Below, piece by piece: positions 24,006 through 37,543 of a stretch of DNA of 64,000 bases. Position numbers and translations under genes: made by a program. The notes under the pieces were generated by a model. The model did no database searches and was not told the origin of the DNA. It saw nothing but the letters and a program-made list of their open reading frames with translations. The stretch covers positions 1,061,001 through 1,125,000 of the forward strand of contig JACVVK020000150.1 of the NCBI GenBank assembly GCA_018292915.2, in the 5' to 3' direction. Each line of letters opens with the position of its first letter. Within the stretch, counting starts at the first letter, position 1. Origin of the DNA: Batillaria attramentaria (taxonomy: Eukaryota > Mollusca > Gastropoda > Batillariidae).

Positions 24006-24393
24006 CCAGGGCTTAAAATCTGTCACCTTTTGGCGGATTTCCACCTTTGGCAAAATATTTTCCGACCCCCCAAAAGTATGTTTCCTTCTTGGAAGCGCTT
24101 AAAATCAAACGCACCAAACTGTACAGATTTTAGTCGAATTCTAAAACTTTTCCTCCCGAAAAAGTGTTTCATCCCCATAGGCATTTAAAATCATGCCAAA
24201 ATGCAACAAATTGCATAGATTTTACTTTCTTAGTCATTTTTTTTTTTTTAATACAAGGGAACGTATCCCTAGACACCCCTAGTATAGCGTATCTGATTTG
24301 CAGACACACACTCTATCGTGGCTTTGACGCTTCATCACTATATATGCTACACACCTTCCGTCCTTTTGGATCATTGGCCATTTTAAGCCCTGG
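24006..24393. mobile_element. MITE-like element, CCAGGGCTTAAAAT family, copy 1
   Basis: CCAGGGCTTAAAAT at 24006-24019 is inverted at 24380-24393. The interior shares the TTTGGCGGATTTCCACCTTTG block and AAAATGCA-rich text with the copy at 42318-42660 and the fragment at 40263-40335. No protein is encoded. It lies upstream of SLC38A9. Confidence 0.75.
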
Positions 24394-24877
24394 GCTTTAC
24401 GTGTCTCGTACTGTACATCAGTGTCAGCTGGTTCAAGTGCAGTTTTTGTATCTCCAAGCCTGAATGAGACTGACATACCATTGTCCAGTTGAAGGGTGGA
24501 GGTGGGAGAGGGATCGACATCCTTTATCACTTGGCTTTGTTCCTCATTCTGTGATCACAAGCACTGACAGAGGTGGCGGTGTGTAGTGGCCAAGTCCATG
24601 TTACCTCCGTGGAAGGGAATTGTGGGGATGCCAGACAGGGGGGCTTCTGGCAAATGGTAGGCGGTAGCTGTTAGAGCTAGTCCGGGATACAGATCTACGG
24701 TTACCTAACTGGAGACTGCGTATTCATAGTGTGTAGCCTGTGTAGGCTTGAATGATAGAGATGAGCCCATAGCGTACTTCTGTGTGCTGTTATTGCTAGA
24801 CATGTACTACATTATCCAGTATTTATTATCATTATCTAGTGAAATCACAAACTGTACAATGTTGTTTCAGTGGTATC

Positions 24878-27800
24878 ATGGATGCCCCTGCAGAAAGGGG
24901 AGAGAATGGTGCCTCTGCAAACGGAAGATTATCACAAAGCAGAAACTACAGAACAGTACAGCAGCAGTCCACAGAAGAGGAAGAGCGTGTCATCAGGTTA
25001 GATACAGTATAAACTGCTGACAGAAGATGAGCAACACAGTGTACTGATGAAATGGATGTCCGATCTGCAGTGTCAGATCTACTGTTGTCAGAAAATGGTC
25101 GTAAACACTTTCATGGAACTTACTCAAGTTACTACTGCTCAAGCCCTTTTTCCAGATAATCATAATGGGAGATATCTGATCACTGTGATAGTCAGTAGGC
25201 CCAGTTTAACACTGGTCACTCTCACAGCTTCTCTTCATCTTGGACTGTCTACTTGTTAGTTGTAAATGCAGGCCTAGTACAGTAATTAGTGTCTTAACTA
25301 ACAAATTTTTTTATGGGTATACATATATTGATATAAACACATTTGCTGTGAGATGGGGACAGGCTGTTGCTACTTACAATGATATGTAGCATATCATTCA
25401 CTGGGTGCGGGTCATTGTATGTTTCTTTCTAGGAGGCCTATAGCGTTTCACTGGTCCATCAACAATGCTGACAGCAATGGTGATGATGTGGAAGACTTGG
25501 AAAAGACCGCTTTGTTGGCAAGATACAAGTACATTTCTCGTCTGGACCCCAGCCATGAAAGCAGACTGGTTAGGATACTTAGCACTGTAGCAGAATTATT
25601 ACTTTGATGTGATACAGCTAGCTTCTTCAATCTGCTGCCCGCCCCCCCCCCCCCCCCCCCCCCCACACCAAAAAAAAAGAAGTAAAAAAAAAAGTGTTCT
25701 GATATTCATAGCATTTGCAACAGTTGTGTGCTGCATTTTAAAAAATTGCACTTGCACTGTGTCTGTGTGTGATTTGACGTGTACAAGATTAACACTGCAT
25801 ACAGTAAGATTAACACTGCATACAGCATTGTGTTTTTATTTTGTAGCCATCAATTTTTTACAAAGTCAGCATGTGTTAATGTGTGTTTCACAGGTGATGC
25901 CGGCTCACATAGTACCAGAGGAGTATTTGATCAGGATCCTTGTTCCCATTCGAGGAAGACAGAGCAGTCTTGTCACAATGTAAGCACTGACCATCTTCGC
26001 TGTTGAAGTAGTTTAGACGTCGGAGTTATGGGGGAATACCAAAGAGGAGAAATCAAAACAGCGTCTTTCAGACTTGCTGATGGACTCCACCAAAAATGTA
26101 AAACATTTTATCATTCATGTGCATGCGCACACATGTACAGTGATGAAAAGCAAGGGAGGCAATAAAAACTTCTGCAGCTTCTAAACTGATGCAAAAGTTT
26201 TTTGTTTTGTTTTTTTGAAACCAAAATCTCTATCAGACATAGTCTTTTTGTAACTTGAAAAAATTCTGTATTGGCCTACATTACACCTCCCGTAAAGCTC
26301 ATTTAAATATTCATACTTTGTCTCTCTTCTAGCTTTGCCTTTTGGAATACTATGATGGGGACGTCATTATTAAGTATGCCTTGGGCTATACAGCAGGTTA
26401 GTAACGCTTTTCTCAGTAAACTGCAATGCAAACAGTCCTGTTTAGTTTAACTTTTGTAAGCTGCAAAACGTCTTTGCAGGGAGACAGAAGTAAGAAAGGT
26501 TATATTGTCTCCAAATACTCCAGCTTCAACTGAAGCACATGATATGTAAACCTGACAACCTTTCACAACATGCCGTATGTGTGATTACCTTAATTGATAC
26601 CTTCAATTTTTGCAGTCAGATTTGCCATGTACAGATTAGACTGTATCATTGAATATCTTGTTTCAGGCTGGCTATGTGTGTGGCATTGTGATGTTGGTAG
26701 TCATGGCATTCATCATGGGTTATACAGCATACCGTGTTCTCAAGTCTGTGGATTTTCTTGTTGGTAAGTTAAGAAAAAGTGTACACTTTAGACTTGCAAT
26801 TCACATACTCTGAACTACAAACCAGCACAGCCTTTTAGTAGTTACGTGGATAGGAACTTGCGCACAAGTTGGGTTGGGTGGCACATTACAGTAGGAAGGG
26901 AAGTCCAGGCTGCTTTCTCCCCTAAGTGAGGCACGTTGTCACTTGCACAGTGCAGGTTTTTGTTTTCCTCTGGCTTGTGATTGGGAGCATCCAAGTACAT
27001 TGTATATTTATTATTAATGATGCAAAACCTTTACCCCAGCTGTTTTGCTTTCCAGTTACATTTGGAAATTTGGTTTTCATGTCCTTGCAGGTCAGACAGT
27101 GCAAGAGTTTTCTGACGTATGCAGACACTACCTCGGTCGTTATGCCGAGATGCTGGCCATATCTTGTTCCTTGCTCGCTCTTCTTGGTGGCATGATTGTC
27201 TACTGGATCCTGATGACAAACTTCCTCTACCATATTGTCTACTTCATCTTTTGTAGGTTTCTTCCTGTACTTTCATCCTGCTCTTCACTGTGGTTATTTC
27301 TTTAGGTTTGTTTTTAAGAATTGAATGGTACTCTGCCATTTCACCAGACACACGACATGTGTAGGATTCAGGGGAGGCTGCTGATAAAATGTACTTGTGC
27401 AGTATAATATGAGTTATAATTATTCAAGATGTTAGTGTATGTACATACATGCTCTCAGCTGCTACATCAAATGCATGTAGACTATGGCAGTGATGCTGCA
27501 GCTGAAGAAGTGATATTGTGGCATATTGCTGATTGCCAGCGCCCATTCTTTGCGAATTTATTAATATTTGCCATCTTTCTGAACTTTTGAATACAAATTA
27601 TTCTTTGCAGTGGTACTATTAGTTTTAGTAGTATTACAGGCTTTGTGAGAAATGGCAGGGTGGCTGGTTTCATGTTCAACGTAATTATATATATAAATGA
27701 TATACACTGTATGGTTGTTGTTTTGCAGCCCATGTACACAACAAAGGCAGTGGACATCCCGTTGTTGACAACTCTAGTCTTAGTTTTGATGATGGTGTGT

Positions 27801-30800
27801 TTGTTATTTTCACTCTTTACCATTTCATAATGCTAGGTTTGGAATCTTGAATAGGTAGATCTATATGAACTATGTACATAATACATTTGCAATTCTGAAA
27901 TTTTAGTTTGACAATTTTTATCTTTAAAGCACAAAATCAAGTGTTGTAAGTTTGGTTTCTGTTTTCTATACATATATATATATATATTTGTTTGGGTGAT
28001 GTTATTTGAAAAGAGCAGTGCCAAAAACCTTAGCAGGATGGTGAAGGTTTACAAATGATATTTTGTTTGTTTTCAGTGGTTTGCAGAGGTTCTGATAACT
28101 CAACATTGAACAGTTCTGATTCCACCAGTGTAACCTTTGAACATGTGTGGGATGAGTCATACACAGTGCCATTTTTTCTCATCTCATCTTGTTTCCTCTC
28201 ATCTGCTTTAAGTCACCTACTTTCTTCTCCAAGCTTGGTGCTTTGGGTAAGTTCACTGTGATGGAATTACAGACTTCTGTTGGCTCTCACTTTTTCCTGT
28301 ATAAAAAAGGTGCATGTGACTTGCTGATCAGTCGAAGATCTTGACAGTTGGAGTAATATTGCTGCAGCACCAGTAGTATCTCTGGCATGTTCAAGAATAT
28401 TGAAAGTTTAACACCATTTCAAGTTCAGACACTTCATGGTTGTAAACCTTATAGTTTTAGCAGCACAACTGCCAGCTACATGGATACCTACCCCTGCTGC
28501 TGGTAAAAACTGAACTTCAGTAGTGCAGTCTCCATTTACACAGAGTGACTAGTCCTAGCTCTTCTGGCCTAATGACTAGTTTAGATGTCAACCAATATCA
28601 TACACAAGTGGTGAAGCAGTCTCGTGAGACTGAATTGAAAGCTGTGTGATAAGCCGTGGTAATCAGGAAGGTCAGCAGATATACACTGTATGTATTTTAC
28701 AATGATAAATATTTGCTACCTTGTGTCCACTTATGTGCAGGAACACTCTCTGTGATGTACCTGCTTATATTTGCAACTGTGAAGGCATCTCATTGGGGCT
28801 TCCATCTGCAGCTTAGCACAGGAACAGAGTTCTCCACAGATGAGCCATACCTTACACCTGGTAATGTAAAATTTCTCATGGCTGTATCTTAACTCTTACC
28901 AGTTCGCTTCCTTAGCTATTGTAAGATATCTTAGGATGAGCCACCATCAACATTTGAAATTACACAAACTAGGGCTTATATGAAGCGGAAATGTATGTAT
29001 TTTACTCACAGTCCACTTGAAAGACAAATACATAAAAATACATGAAAAGGTTGTAATCATAGTGAAAACCGAGTATGTGAAACACCAGATTGTCTAAGCA
29101 AATAAGCATTGTAATTACAAATATATCAGAGTCATTTGTGAATCAATTGTGTTTTAATGGACAAAGTTACATAGAGCAGTCAGTTTCCTGTATACTAAAT
29201 GATTTATTTATTTATATTAATGCGATTATTATTATTATTATTATTGGCAATTTTGGGCGCCATTTTAGAACACAGTTTTCCTTGCTTTCATGTACCCAAA
29301 TCCTGCTAACTGGTAGGAGTTAAGTTACTGTTCCATGTTTCCACAACAAGTATTTTCCTTACTGGGTGAATAAAGTAAATATCACTACCTTTCAGTTTCA
29401 GTGTTTTGCACTGTTGAAGTGATTAATTTAGCTAAATGTAAATGTTTTCCCCAGATGCATGCATTGTTTATGTCTGCACAAGCTACAGCTGTTAGTTATC
29501 CCCATTGAACTACATTGTTTAGGTGCGGAGTACAGGATACGGAATGGTGTATAATTTTGAAATTTCTTCCTCAGCATTTAGATGGTCGTTTCCTGCACTG
29601 ACAGGCATTTCAGCACTTGCCTACTTTGTACACAACTGTGTGCTGACTGTCACAGCCAACCAGGAAAAACCAGAAAACAATGTAAGTCTCGGTCATGAAC
29701 AAATGTTGCCATGTAATCACTGTCTACTCTTGTGTATGTATTTGAGTTGTAGACATGTAAACCATACAATTTTAGCATGTACACATTTGCTCAGAACGAT
29801 TGAGGGTGGAACAAAAGGCATAGTTGAAGGTAACCTTCATATCTTGAAGATAAAGGTTTCTATGATGGTAGAATAATAATGAGCGTGTCTCTAGAGACTG
29901 CTTTTCTGGTCTTAGATAAGCACTGCCACTCAAAGTCTGTGATCCTAGACACTCGGTGATACTCATCTTACGTGCCGTCAGGCTATTGGCTAAAACTATA
30001 CTGTCTTACTGTCTTTTCTAGCGGTGAAGCAATTTTTCACACACGCATGTGCACACGCATGCGCGTGCACACACACACACACACACATAGAGAATACTTT
30101 ATCTGGAAGAGGAAATGGTATTCACTAATTCTGTACATGTTTGATGTATCATTTTTCTCTGTCCCTATAGGTTCGTGACTTGGTGATTGCCTATACTCTT
30201 GTGGCTGTGACCTACATGTACATGGGGATAGTGTTCTACACAAGCTACCCAATGGCCAAGTCCTGCATTGAAGACGTAAGTGTGTTCTGTCATTTTGCCA
30301 TTGTAAAAACTCAGACAAATGGAACAGTGTGTGTGTGTCTGTGTAGTCAGAGAGAGTAATGGCTCTGATGATAACATCACCACATGTCCAATGTGAGTAC
30401 ATATCACCAAATGCCACACATCCCTATCAAGTCTGAAATGGATGTTCTACATCCACTGTAGAATAAGAAGTCTGACACATGCTGTTTCTTTGTCTTGTAC
30501 TGTAGCAAGTGTATAATCTTCTAATCTAAAATGTCTCAATATTTCTTTCCAGAATTTGCTGAACAACATGGCTTCCAGTGACATCATGTCATTCATAGCT
30601 CGCATTGGTCTCTTCCTTCAGATGATGTGTGTGTTCCCACTGCTATGTTATATTCTAAGGGTGCAGGTTCTTCAAGCAATATTTGGAAATGGATGGCCAA
30701 GGTGAGTTCAAGTGCAAACTATTCCTACACTCCTAGCAGATAGTTTTTGGTCTGTAAGTGTCATTTTATAGTGCAATTAGTACACATAGTGTAACTGAGT

Positions 30801-31798
30801 TTCACCCTCAGACTAAGAGGCAATGTTATGTACCACAGTGAAGTCCAAAGCAGAGATTGGCATGGTGCTTCATCTATTAAACTATTGCATTGTATTTGAT
30901 ATTACAAGACATATTAAAAACCCTTGTAGGAAATTCATACATGTAAAATGTCTTATCTGTTTTGTTTTACTTGTACATGTATTTCAGATTTCTGTAGTGG
31001 CACTGCCTTACGGCAGTTCTAGAGGGGACATGCCTTTTATGCCCAAAGAGAGGCTGTTTTCCGTGAACATTTTCATGTAATCAATGAATACAGAGATCTG
31101 TGAAACCACAAAACGGTAGTGTAAACATATAAAAAGAATGTCGCCTTAATGCCGATGTACACACTACATAATTATCATTCTTAATAATCAAACCTATTTC
31201 AGTTTTATTTGTATTACGTACAGTATTACATAACTCACAGGGGTTGATGGTCTTTGTCCCCCAGCTGGAGGCACGTAGGACTGTTAAATATCATACTGGT
31301 TGGAGTCTGCCTGGTGTTTGCCGTCTTCTTACCACATATTGGCAAGATTATTGGGTAAGTGTATTTACCTGGTAAACTTAGAGTGAAGCATATCAGAATT
31401 TTCCTTTTATCCCTGTCAAACATTACTTTGTTAGTTTTTCATGATTAATCACACATATGCATATAATTAGTAATTAAATTTACAACTAAATTTTACATGA
31501 AATTCTTTTACTGTGTTTCGGGGTCACAGTTACAAAATAGGAAGGGAAAATAAGGAGATGGGAAATATACTTATATTACTTGCAGAAAATGTTAACGAGG
31601 GTTTTTTGTTTCAGCTTTGTGGGAGCTTTCTGCGGCCTGACTTATGCCATCGCCCTGCCCTGCATCGTGTACATCCTTGCCTGCCGACAGAGTGGCACAC
31701 TGACTTGGCCAAAATTAGTCTTTCACTGTGTACTTATCGCCATAGGCGTTGCCAACTTCATAGCACAGTTTGTCCTCCTTGGAGTTGGAGACTCTTAA
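24878..31798 (+). CDS. SLC38A9: SLC38A9, lysosomal arginine-sensing transporter
   Basis: Coding exons are 24878-24996, 25433-25568, 25894-25979, 26333-26396, 26667-26763, 27091-27252, 28077-28246, 28741-28860, 29575-29681, 30171-30275, 30553-30701, 31265-31354 and 31615-31798. They total 1589 nt; one extra base would make 1590 (529 aa; the human protein is about 560). SLC38A9 is an eleven-helix lysosomal transporter that senses luminal arginine, exports amino acids and binds Ragulator-Rag to activate mTORC1. Visible are a charged cytosolic N-terminus (about 1-100), the TM1 signature [20 protein letters not shown] (about 115-134), [26 protein letters not shown], a luminal loop with NST and NSS glycosylation sequons, [26 protein letters not shown] and TWPKLVFH. 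In exon 7 the frame changes at a T6 run (28172-28177), between YTVPFF and [15 protein letters not shown]. An assembly error is more likely than a true mutation. Confidence 0.95.
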
Positions 31799-33437
31799 CA
31801 TTCCTCATGAAGAGTGTGATAGGAATGTGTTTTCAAGCACCATGTCATTTGAATAGAATTTCTAAAAGTAGAGGTCATAACATCAAATGTGTTGACAGTT
31901 GCCACTGTTGACTTCCTCTGAAAATTTCTCTGGAAACCGTTATTGAGCATAACTACATTTTCCATTTGCACATCAGTTGGCATTACTTTCACTGTATTTT
32001 CATATACATGCTCACTTGTTACCTAGGAACACTGCATTCCTGTTTAACAGTTACTTGGAAGTCTCATTCCCTTCCTCTTTACCAAAGTACTGAATGATTT
32101 CTTATCCAGTAATTTTTATGATGGGTGACTTGGAAGGTAGTGGCTGTTACCAGTTTACCTGGCCATAATAATCATGGATAACACAGAGTGGCATTTTGAT
32201 ATTATCAGCCGTGTAAGTTGGAGGAAAAACTGTGGGTATGTGTGCGTGTGTGCTGAGAGATTCTGCTGTATCCTGGGGCCAGTTTATAACACTTAAAAAC
32301 CAAAATTTGCTCGAGGTGCTTTACCCCCTAATCCCCCACTGGTGGCATTGCCCCGGACCCCTATCTAACTTTTCCTCCTCTTCCTTTTTCAGGATCGCAT
32401 GTTTGATTTTTCATTTCAAAGCCAGGATTGTTTTTCTCATCATACATTTGTATGTATGTCTACATACACTGACCAGGCAACTGTTTTATGCACTGTGGAT
32501 GTACCACAGTGCTCCAGGGCATTTCAGACTACGTGCTGTTTTGTTGTGATGATTTTAGTAGGTTTTTTTTTGGTACAGTCATTCTGGGGAGATGTGGTCT
32601 TACATTTCTGGGTGCATGCAGTTTGTTTATTTTCATGCTAGATCCACAAAACTTAATGGTTTTGTCAATACGTTGTAAGTGTATTGGGGAGATGCTCACC
32701 AAGATATGTTTGATTTTGTAAACAAATGAGTAAATAAACAACAAAAGGGTTGTTTAATTGCCCCCCCCCCCCCCCCCCTCCCCCCCCGATTCACTTTTAG
32801 GTGGAAATATTTGGTTCCTTTACTTTTGGTCCTGAAAATAGATAGCAAACCCTTGAATCCGTGACTTGCAGAATGAACGCTCAGTGGCAGATCTAGTGTT
32901 TGCGTTATGTGCCTGTAGGGACTGAAGACTGTCTTGCTTTTGCTCACGAATTTGCCAGATCTTAGTGAAACAGACCAGTCAGTAAACATATAAGAGGAGT
33001 TGAGTGGGCTTACGATACTGATGTGGATGAAATGAAAGACATCATATATTTGTATGTATATTTGTATGTCTACATACACTGACCATACACTGTGGATGTA
33101 CCACAGTACTCCAGGGCTTTTTAGACTATGTGCCGTTTTGTTTTAGTGTGCCTGTACTGATTTTAATAGTTTTTTGTTGTTGTTGTACAGTCACTCTAGT
33201 GAGATGTGGTCTTATGTCTCTTGGTAGGGTTTATTTCTTGGTGAAATTTTTATTCGTTTACTATCTGCACAAGAACAGTTTTGAAGGCCATTTTAGTGTG
33301 TTGCATTGTTTCTACCTGAGCATGATTTTTTGTGAGAGTCTAAGAGATATTTTATAACATTAGTCTCTTCTCAGTATATCCGGTACAGGCCAGTGTTTCC
33401 TGTGATTTGAAAATTACAAGGTTCCTTGGGACCCTCT

Positions 33438-34456
33438 GGAAGATCATCTCCTTGATCCAGTGCACCTACCAAGACATGAGCTGCAGGATTGCCCATGCTG
33501 GCCAGTTGTCAGAAAGCTTCGAGGTGAAGACCGGAGTCCGCCAGGGATGCCTGTTGTCCCCGTTTCTCTTCCTCCTGGTCATCGACTGGATCATGAAGAC
33601 CACTACAGCAGGCAGGAAAAACGGGATACAGTGGACACTCTGGACGCAGCTGGATGACCTCGACTTCGCGGACGACCTGGCGCTCCTGTCTCACAGCCAC
33701 AGCCAGATGCAGGACAAGACTACGCGCCTGGAAGCCACATCAGCCGGAACAGGGCTCAAGATCAACAGGAGGAAAACCGAGCTGATGAAGATCAACACCA
33801 CTGCCAACACACCAGTCACAGTCGGTGGAGAGCCCATCAGGGAGGTGGAGTCTTTTGTCTACCTGGGGAGTGTGGTTGATGGACAGGGAGGCACAGACCC
33901 GAGGACGTCACAGCCAGAATCGGCAAGGCAAGGGCAGCAATGGTCATGCTGAAGAACGTCTGGGCATCCAAAGTTGTCGGCATAAGAACCAAACTTCGCA
34001 TCTTCAACTCCAACGTGAAGTCAGTTCTGCTCTACGGATGCGAAACATGGAGGACAACGAAGACGATGCAGCAGAAGATCCAGACATTTCTCAACACCTG
34101 TCTGAGGCGCATCTTCAACATCCGATGGCCAGAGAAGATCCGGAATGAAGAGCTGTGGGAGCGAGCGGGGCAGGAACCAGTGGCCAAGCAGATCCTGCGG
34201 AGGAAGTGGGGCTGGATTGGACACACCCTCAGGAAGCCAGCATCCAGCACCACACGCCAGCCCTGACATGGAACCCGCAGGGGGAAAAGGAGAGAGGCCG
34301 GCCTCGCAACAGCTGGAGGCGGGACACTGAGGCAGAGCTATGTAAGCAGGGTACCAACTGGACTGGAGTGGCAAGACTGGCCCAGAACAGAGTGCGATGG
34401 CGAAGGGTTGTCGATGGCCTATGCTCCACGTGGAGCCAAGGGCCTAAGTAAGTAAG
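33438..34456 (+). mobile_element. 5'-truncated, frameshifted LINE with reverse transcriptase
   Basis: The encoded peptide runs from a reverse transcriptase segment (KTGVRQGCLLSPFLFL, LDFADDLALLSH with the catalytic FADD box, FVYLGSVVDG) through KWGWIGHTLRK to WNPQGEKERGRPRNSW and RVRWRRVVDGLC. Frame changes near 33930 and 34260 make it inactive. It ends in a short (TAAG)n tail. TTGGGACCCTCT flanks it at 33426-33437 and 34457-34468, a 12-bp target duplication. The last 190 bp almost match the fragment at 2765-2984, and the copy at 17312-18486 is a more distant relative. Confidence 0.93.
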
Positions 34457-34553
34457 TTGGGACCCTCTCTCCATTTTTTGGGGGGTCTTTTGATATAAAC
34501 AGTCTTAAAGTCAAAATCATTTGTTGTTGCCATTTACAAAAGTATTAATAATG

Positions 34554-34919
34554 CAGGGGCGCCGGAACCGGGGGGGGCAAGGGGGGCAGCTGCCCCCCCT
34601 GTACCCAAGCAGGGGGGGGCAAGAGTGTCTTTTTGCCCCTCCCCTGGAAAATCAGGTGACTATGGCAAGAGGGGGGGGGCAAAGCCATGGTCTTGCCCCC
34701 CCCCCCCCCCTTCCCCTACCTCTCCCCCTACCCCTCTTAGTGCTCTCTCCCTCATCCCACCCAACAGAGAACTTCTGTTTTTGCGGACCGAAGGCTGTCC
34801 GCTCCTCTGATTGCCCCCCCCCCCCCCCCCCCCCCCCCCCACTTTTCATTTTCTTCGGGCAACGTTCCCCCCTCTGAGATTCTGCCCCCCCCTCCCCCCA
34901 ACATCTTCCGGCGCCCCTG
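34554..34919. mobile_element. Non-autonomous TIR element, CAGGGGCGCCGGAA ends
   Basis: CAGGGGCGCCGGAA at 34554 is inverted as TTCCGGCGCCCCTG ending at 34919. The flanks TAATG (34549-34553 and 34920-34924) form a 5-bp target duplication. The interior is dominated by G, then C, runs and encodes nothing recognisable. Confidence 0.82.
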
Positions 34920-36848
34920 TAATGATAATGAGTATTCAAGTAGGAGAGAGTATGTGAATTGTAGCGTGTCAGCCATGGCTAATTGGCAAGCGAGAAACCC
35001 ACACGCTTACCAAATGGAGCATTATGACAGGATGAAAGGTGTCCCAGAGTGCTTAAGCCGGTCAGATTCTGTCAGTAATGCACGATGGCTCAGCAGAAAT
35101 GCTATGCTGCAAGTGTGTGCTGCTAATTACAGATCGCTTTTTGTTTGAGTTTCTGGGAGAGTGTTGGAAAAATACTGTTTGTCATGGCGAGACAAATGAG
35201 TACATCCCCTGTGACGTGCTGTTCTCTATCTAATTTGTGCCTCAATGTAAGAGTTTTGTGCGTACAAATATGCACACCTGTGCATAATCGGAAATACTGC
35301 AGGCAATACAACTTTGCTGAAATATTAACACTCCACCAGGCATTGTAGTTTTTTTGTTATAATCTAGAATCTAAGCTTTCTCAGGGATAACAAAAGGCTG
35401 CTTCAACCTTCATTCATATGTCCTGGAGACACTGAAGGCAAACATGTTTTTCCTCATAAATTTTCCAGATACAGTAAATGAAACGGACCACTCAGTGAAC
35501 ATATCAAAGAGGTGAGGAGTGGGATTTTGATACGGATTTGGATGAAATGGAAGACTTGCACAATGGCTGTAATGCTTGTTGGGCTGTGTAGGAGTGGGCA
35601 CACCTGTACGATAAACAGTTCCATTAGTGAGAATGATAGTTGAAATTAGATATGCATGACTGTTTTTCTCATCATACATAATGTATGTATGTCTACATAC
35701 ACTGACTAGGCAACTCTTTCATGTCCTGTGGACACACCACAGTGCTGCAGGGCATTTCAGACTATGTGCTGTTTTGTTGTAATGTGACTTATTTTAACAG
35801 TTTGTTTTTTGTCATTCTAGGTAGGCGCAGTTGTATGTTTTTTTGTTTTTTTTTCTTTCTTAGTTAACTTTGTGTTCTTTTACTGTCTGCACAAGAACAG
35901 TTTTAAAGACCATTTTACTATTTTAGTGTGTTGTACTATTATTACCGGAGCATGATTTTGAACTAGAATCTAAGAGAGTGTGTTGGAGGAGTAGTAACAC
36001 ATGTAGACGTCTAAGAACTTCTGTAACTTTTTGTCGCCACTTTATTACATTTTTTGTCTTTTTTTATGTTAGTCTCTTTTCTGTAGTTCTAATACAGGCA
36101 ATACAGGTTTGCTGAAATGCATGTATTTACACTTCACCAGGCATTGTAGTTTTTTTTAGAATTTAAGTTTTCAGGGAAAATAAAAGGCTGCTTGAACTTC
36201 GCCATATGTTCAGGGTGCAGTTACACCCACACTTTCATTCAAACATCTGTACCGGTAGCTTGGTCAGTTTTAAGCTATGTCCACAAAACTTAGTAAGTTT
36301 CTCAATAAGTGTACTGGGGAGGTGCTCACCAAAACGTTTTTGTCAGTAAACAAATGAGAAAAATAAACAAAGTTGCTTGATGTTTTCACTGCCAAATCCA
36401 CTTTCAGGCGGAAATATTGGTTTCCTTTACTTTTGGTCATAAAATTAGATAGCGAACACTTGAATACGTGACTTACAGCAAGTACATGTACTCCAGTCCT
36501 AACGTGCTGGCGCAGAAAAGCGCAGGCTGTTTGATATACTTTTGCAGCCAAGTCATGTTCGCTGACAGAAAATCCAAAGTTTGAGTATACATTGAGCAAA
36601 GATGGCATCTAGAACGCTCAGTGGCAGTTCTAGTGTTTACTTTTTGTGCTTTGTCTGGAGACGCTGAAGATGAACTTGCTTTTCCTCACGAATATGCCAG
36701 ATCGTAGTGAGACCGATGAGATCAGTCCTAGCAAATAAGTAAAAATTGCTTTACCTGACAGACTTACATGACTTGTATTGCTTTTGAATATTACCGGCCT
36801 ATACAGACTGTCACAGTGATTTAATTCATTTTTTTTCCTTCTTTATAA

Positions 36849-36945
36849 GTGTGGTTGAGTTTGCACCCACAACGTACAGAGAGTGATCACAGATTTTTTC
36901 CTTCCTTTACAGCATGGGCGTGTTTGCACCCGCAATGTACGGCAT
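36849..36945 (+). repeat. Two copies of a TTTGCACCCRCAATGTAC repeat
   Basis: TGAGTTTGCACCCACAACGTAC (about 36855) and GGGCGTGTTTGCACCCGCAATGTAC (about 36917) are spaced about 65 bp apart. The same motif recurs 16.5 kb away at 53465-53770. Confidence 0.7.
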
Positions 36946-37543
36946 GCAAGTTTTTAGGTGGCGTATGGCGAAGGTTAAGTAATGTCCTTAGCTTGAGCAG
37001 GGTTTGTTGAACATGTATCACGTATTTACTGATCATCAATTGACCACCATCATTACTCCATCAGACAAGAATACTCACAGCTTTAAAAATATCTGAAGTT
37101 GCTGTATTTGACTTTGTGATGCTTCAATTGCTTCATAATTCTGATAATGAGTTTTCGGATTGACCTGATGGATGATACAAGCAAGCATTCAGTTATGTCG
37201 TGTATTAGTGGCACTGACGTGAACCTTTGGGTAGCACTTATCAGTTTTCACTTGTACATGTCATATGATGATTTAGTATTACTGTAATGGTAACATATTT
37301 ATGATTCAGCTTGTTTTCACAAGCATTCTGTAATGTCTTTTGCAAAGTGCACTTTTAACCATATTGGTGTACATGCATTTTAATGCCTTGCTGCTCATTT
37401 GCAACTTGATGATTAAAAGTAACATAAAAACAGATTTTGGCTTTATGGTATGCTCTGTGTGGGTGTGGGTGTGTGTGACACTGAGTAATAAGCATGACAT
37501 GTCAAGAACAAATATTAATTTTTGTAACTGTATGTTTTAAATC

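Larger units (their letters stand above)
22195..24870. promoter_or_regulatory. Divergent SARAF/SLC38A9 upstream region
   Basis: This holds the 5' ends of two divergent genes. A probable SARAF 5' UTR exon starts at 22647 (minus). On the plus strand a possible SLC38A9 5' UTR exon ends near 23214 (GAAAA/GTAAGA). At 23065-23074 GACACGTGAC surrounds a CACGTG E-box and differs by one base from the palindromic CLEAR element bound by TFEB. Next to it are TCAAGGTCA (23029-23037) and TGACCTTTGAC, nuclear-receptor half-site-like sequences. The rest contains a long palindrome and a MITE listed separately. Site function is inference. Confidence 0.45.
32440..36730. repeat. Diverged duplicated blocks downstream of SLC38A9
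   Basis: Three blocks recur in direct orientation. TCTACATACACTGACCA and the following CTGTGGAYRYACCACAGT and CAGGGC text occur at about 32458, 33068 and 35692. A block with GAAACAGACCAGTCAGTAAAC-like sequence occurs at about 32890-33030, 35410-35540 and 36640-36720. TCCACAAAACTTA and GGGGAGRTGCTCACC occur at about 32640-32705 and 36278-36335. A LINE copy and a MITE are inserted among them. I find no gene. Unit ends are unclear. Confidence 0.75.

Noticed and set aside
34021..34474. Minus-strand open frames over the LINE at 33438-34456
   Set aside because: Antisense shadows of the retroelement coding strand.
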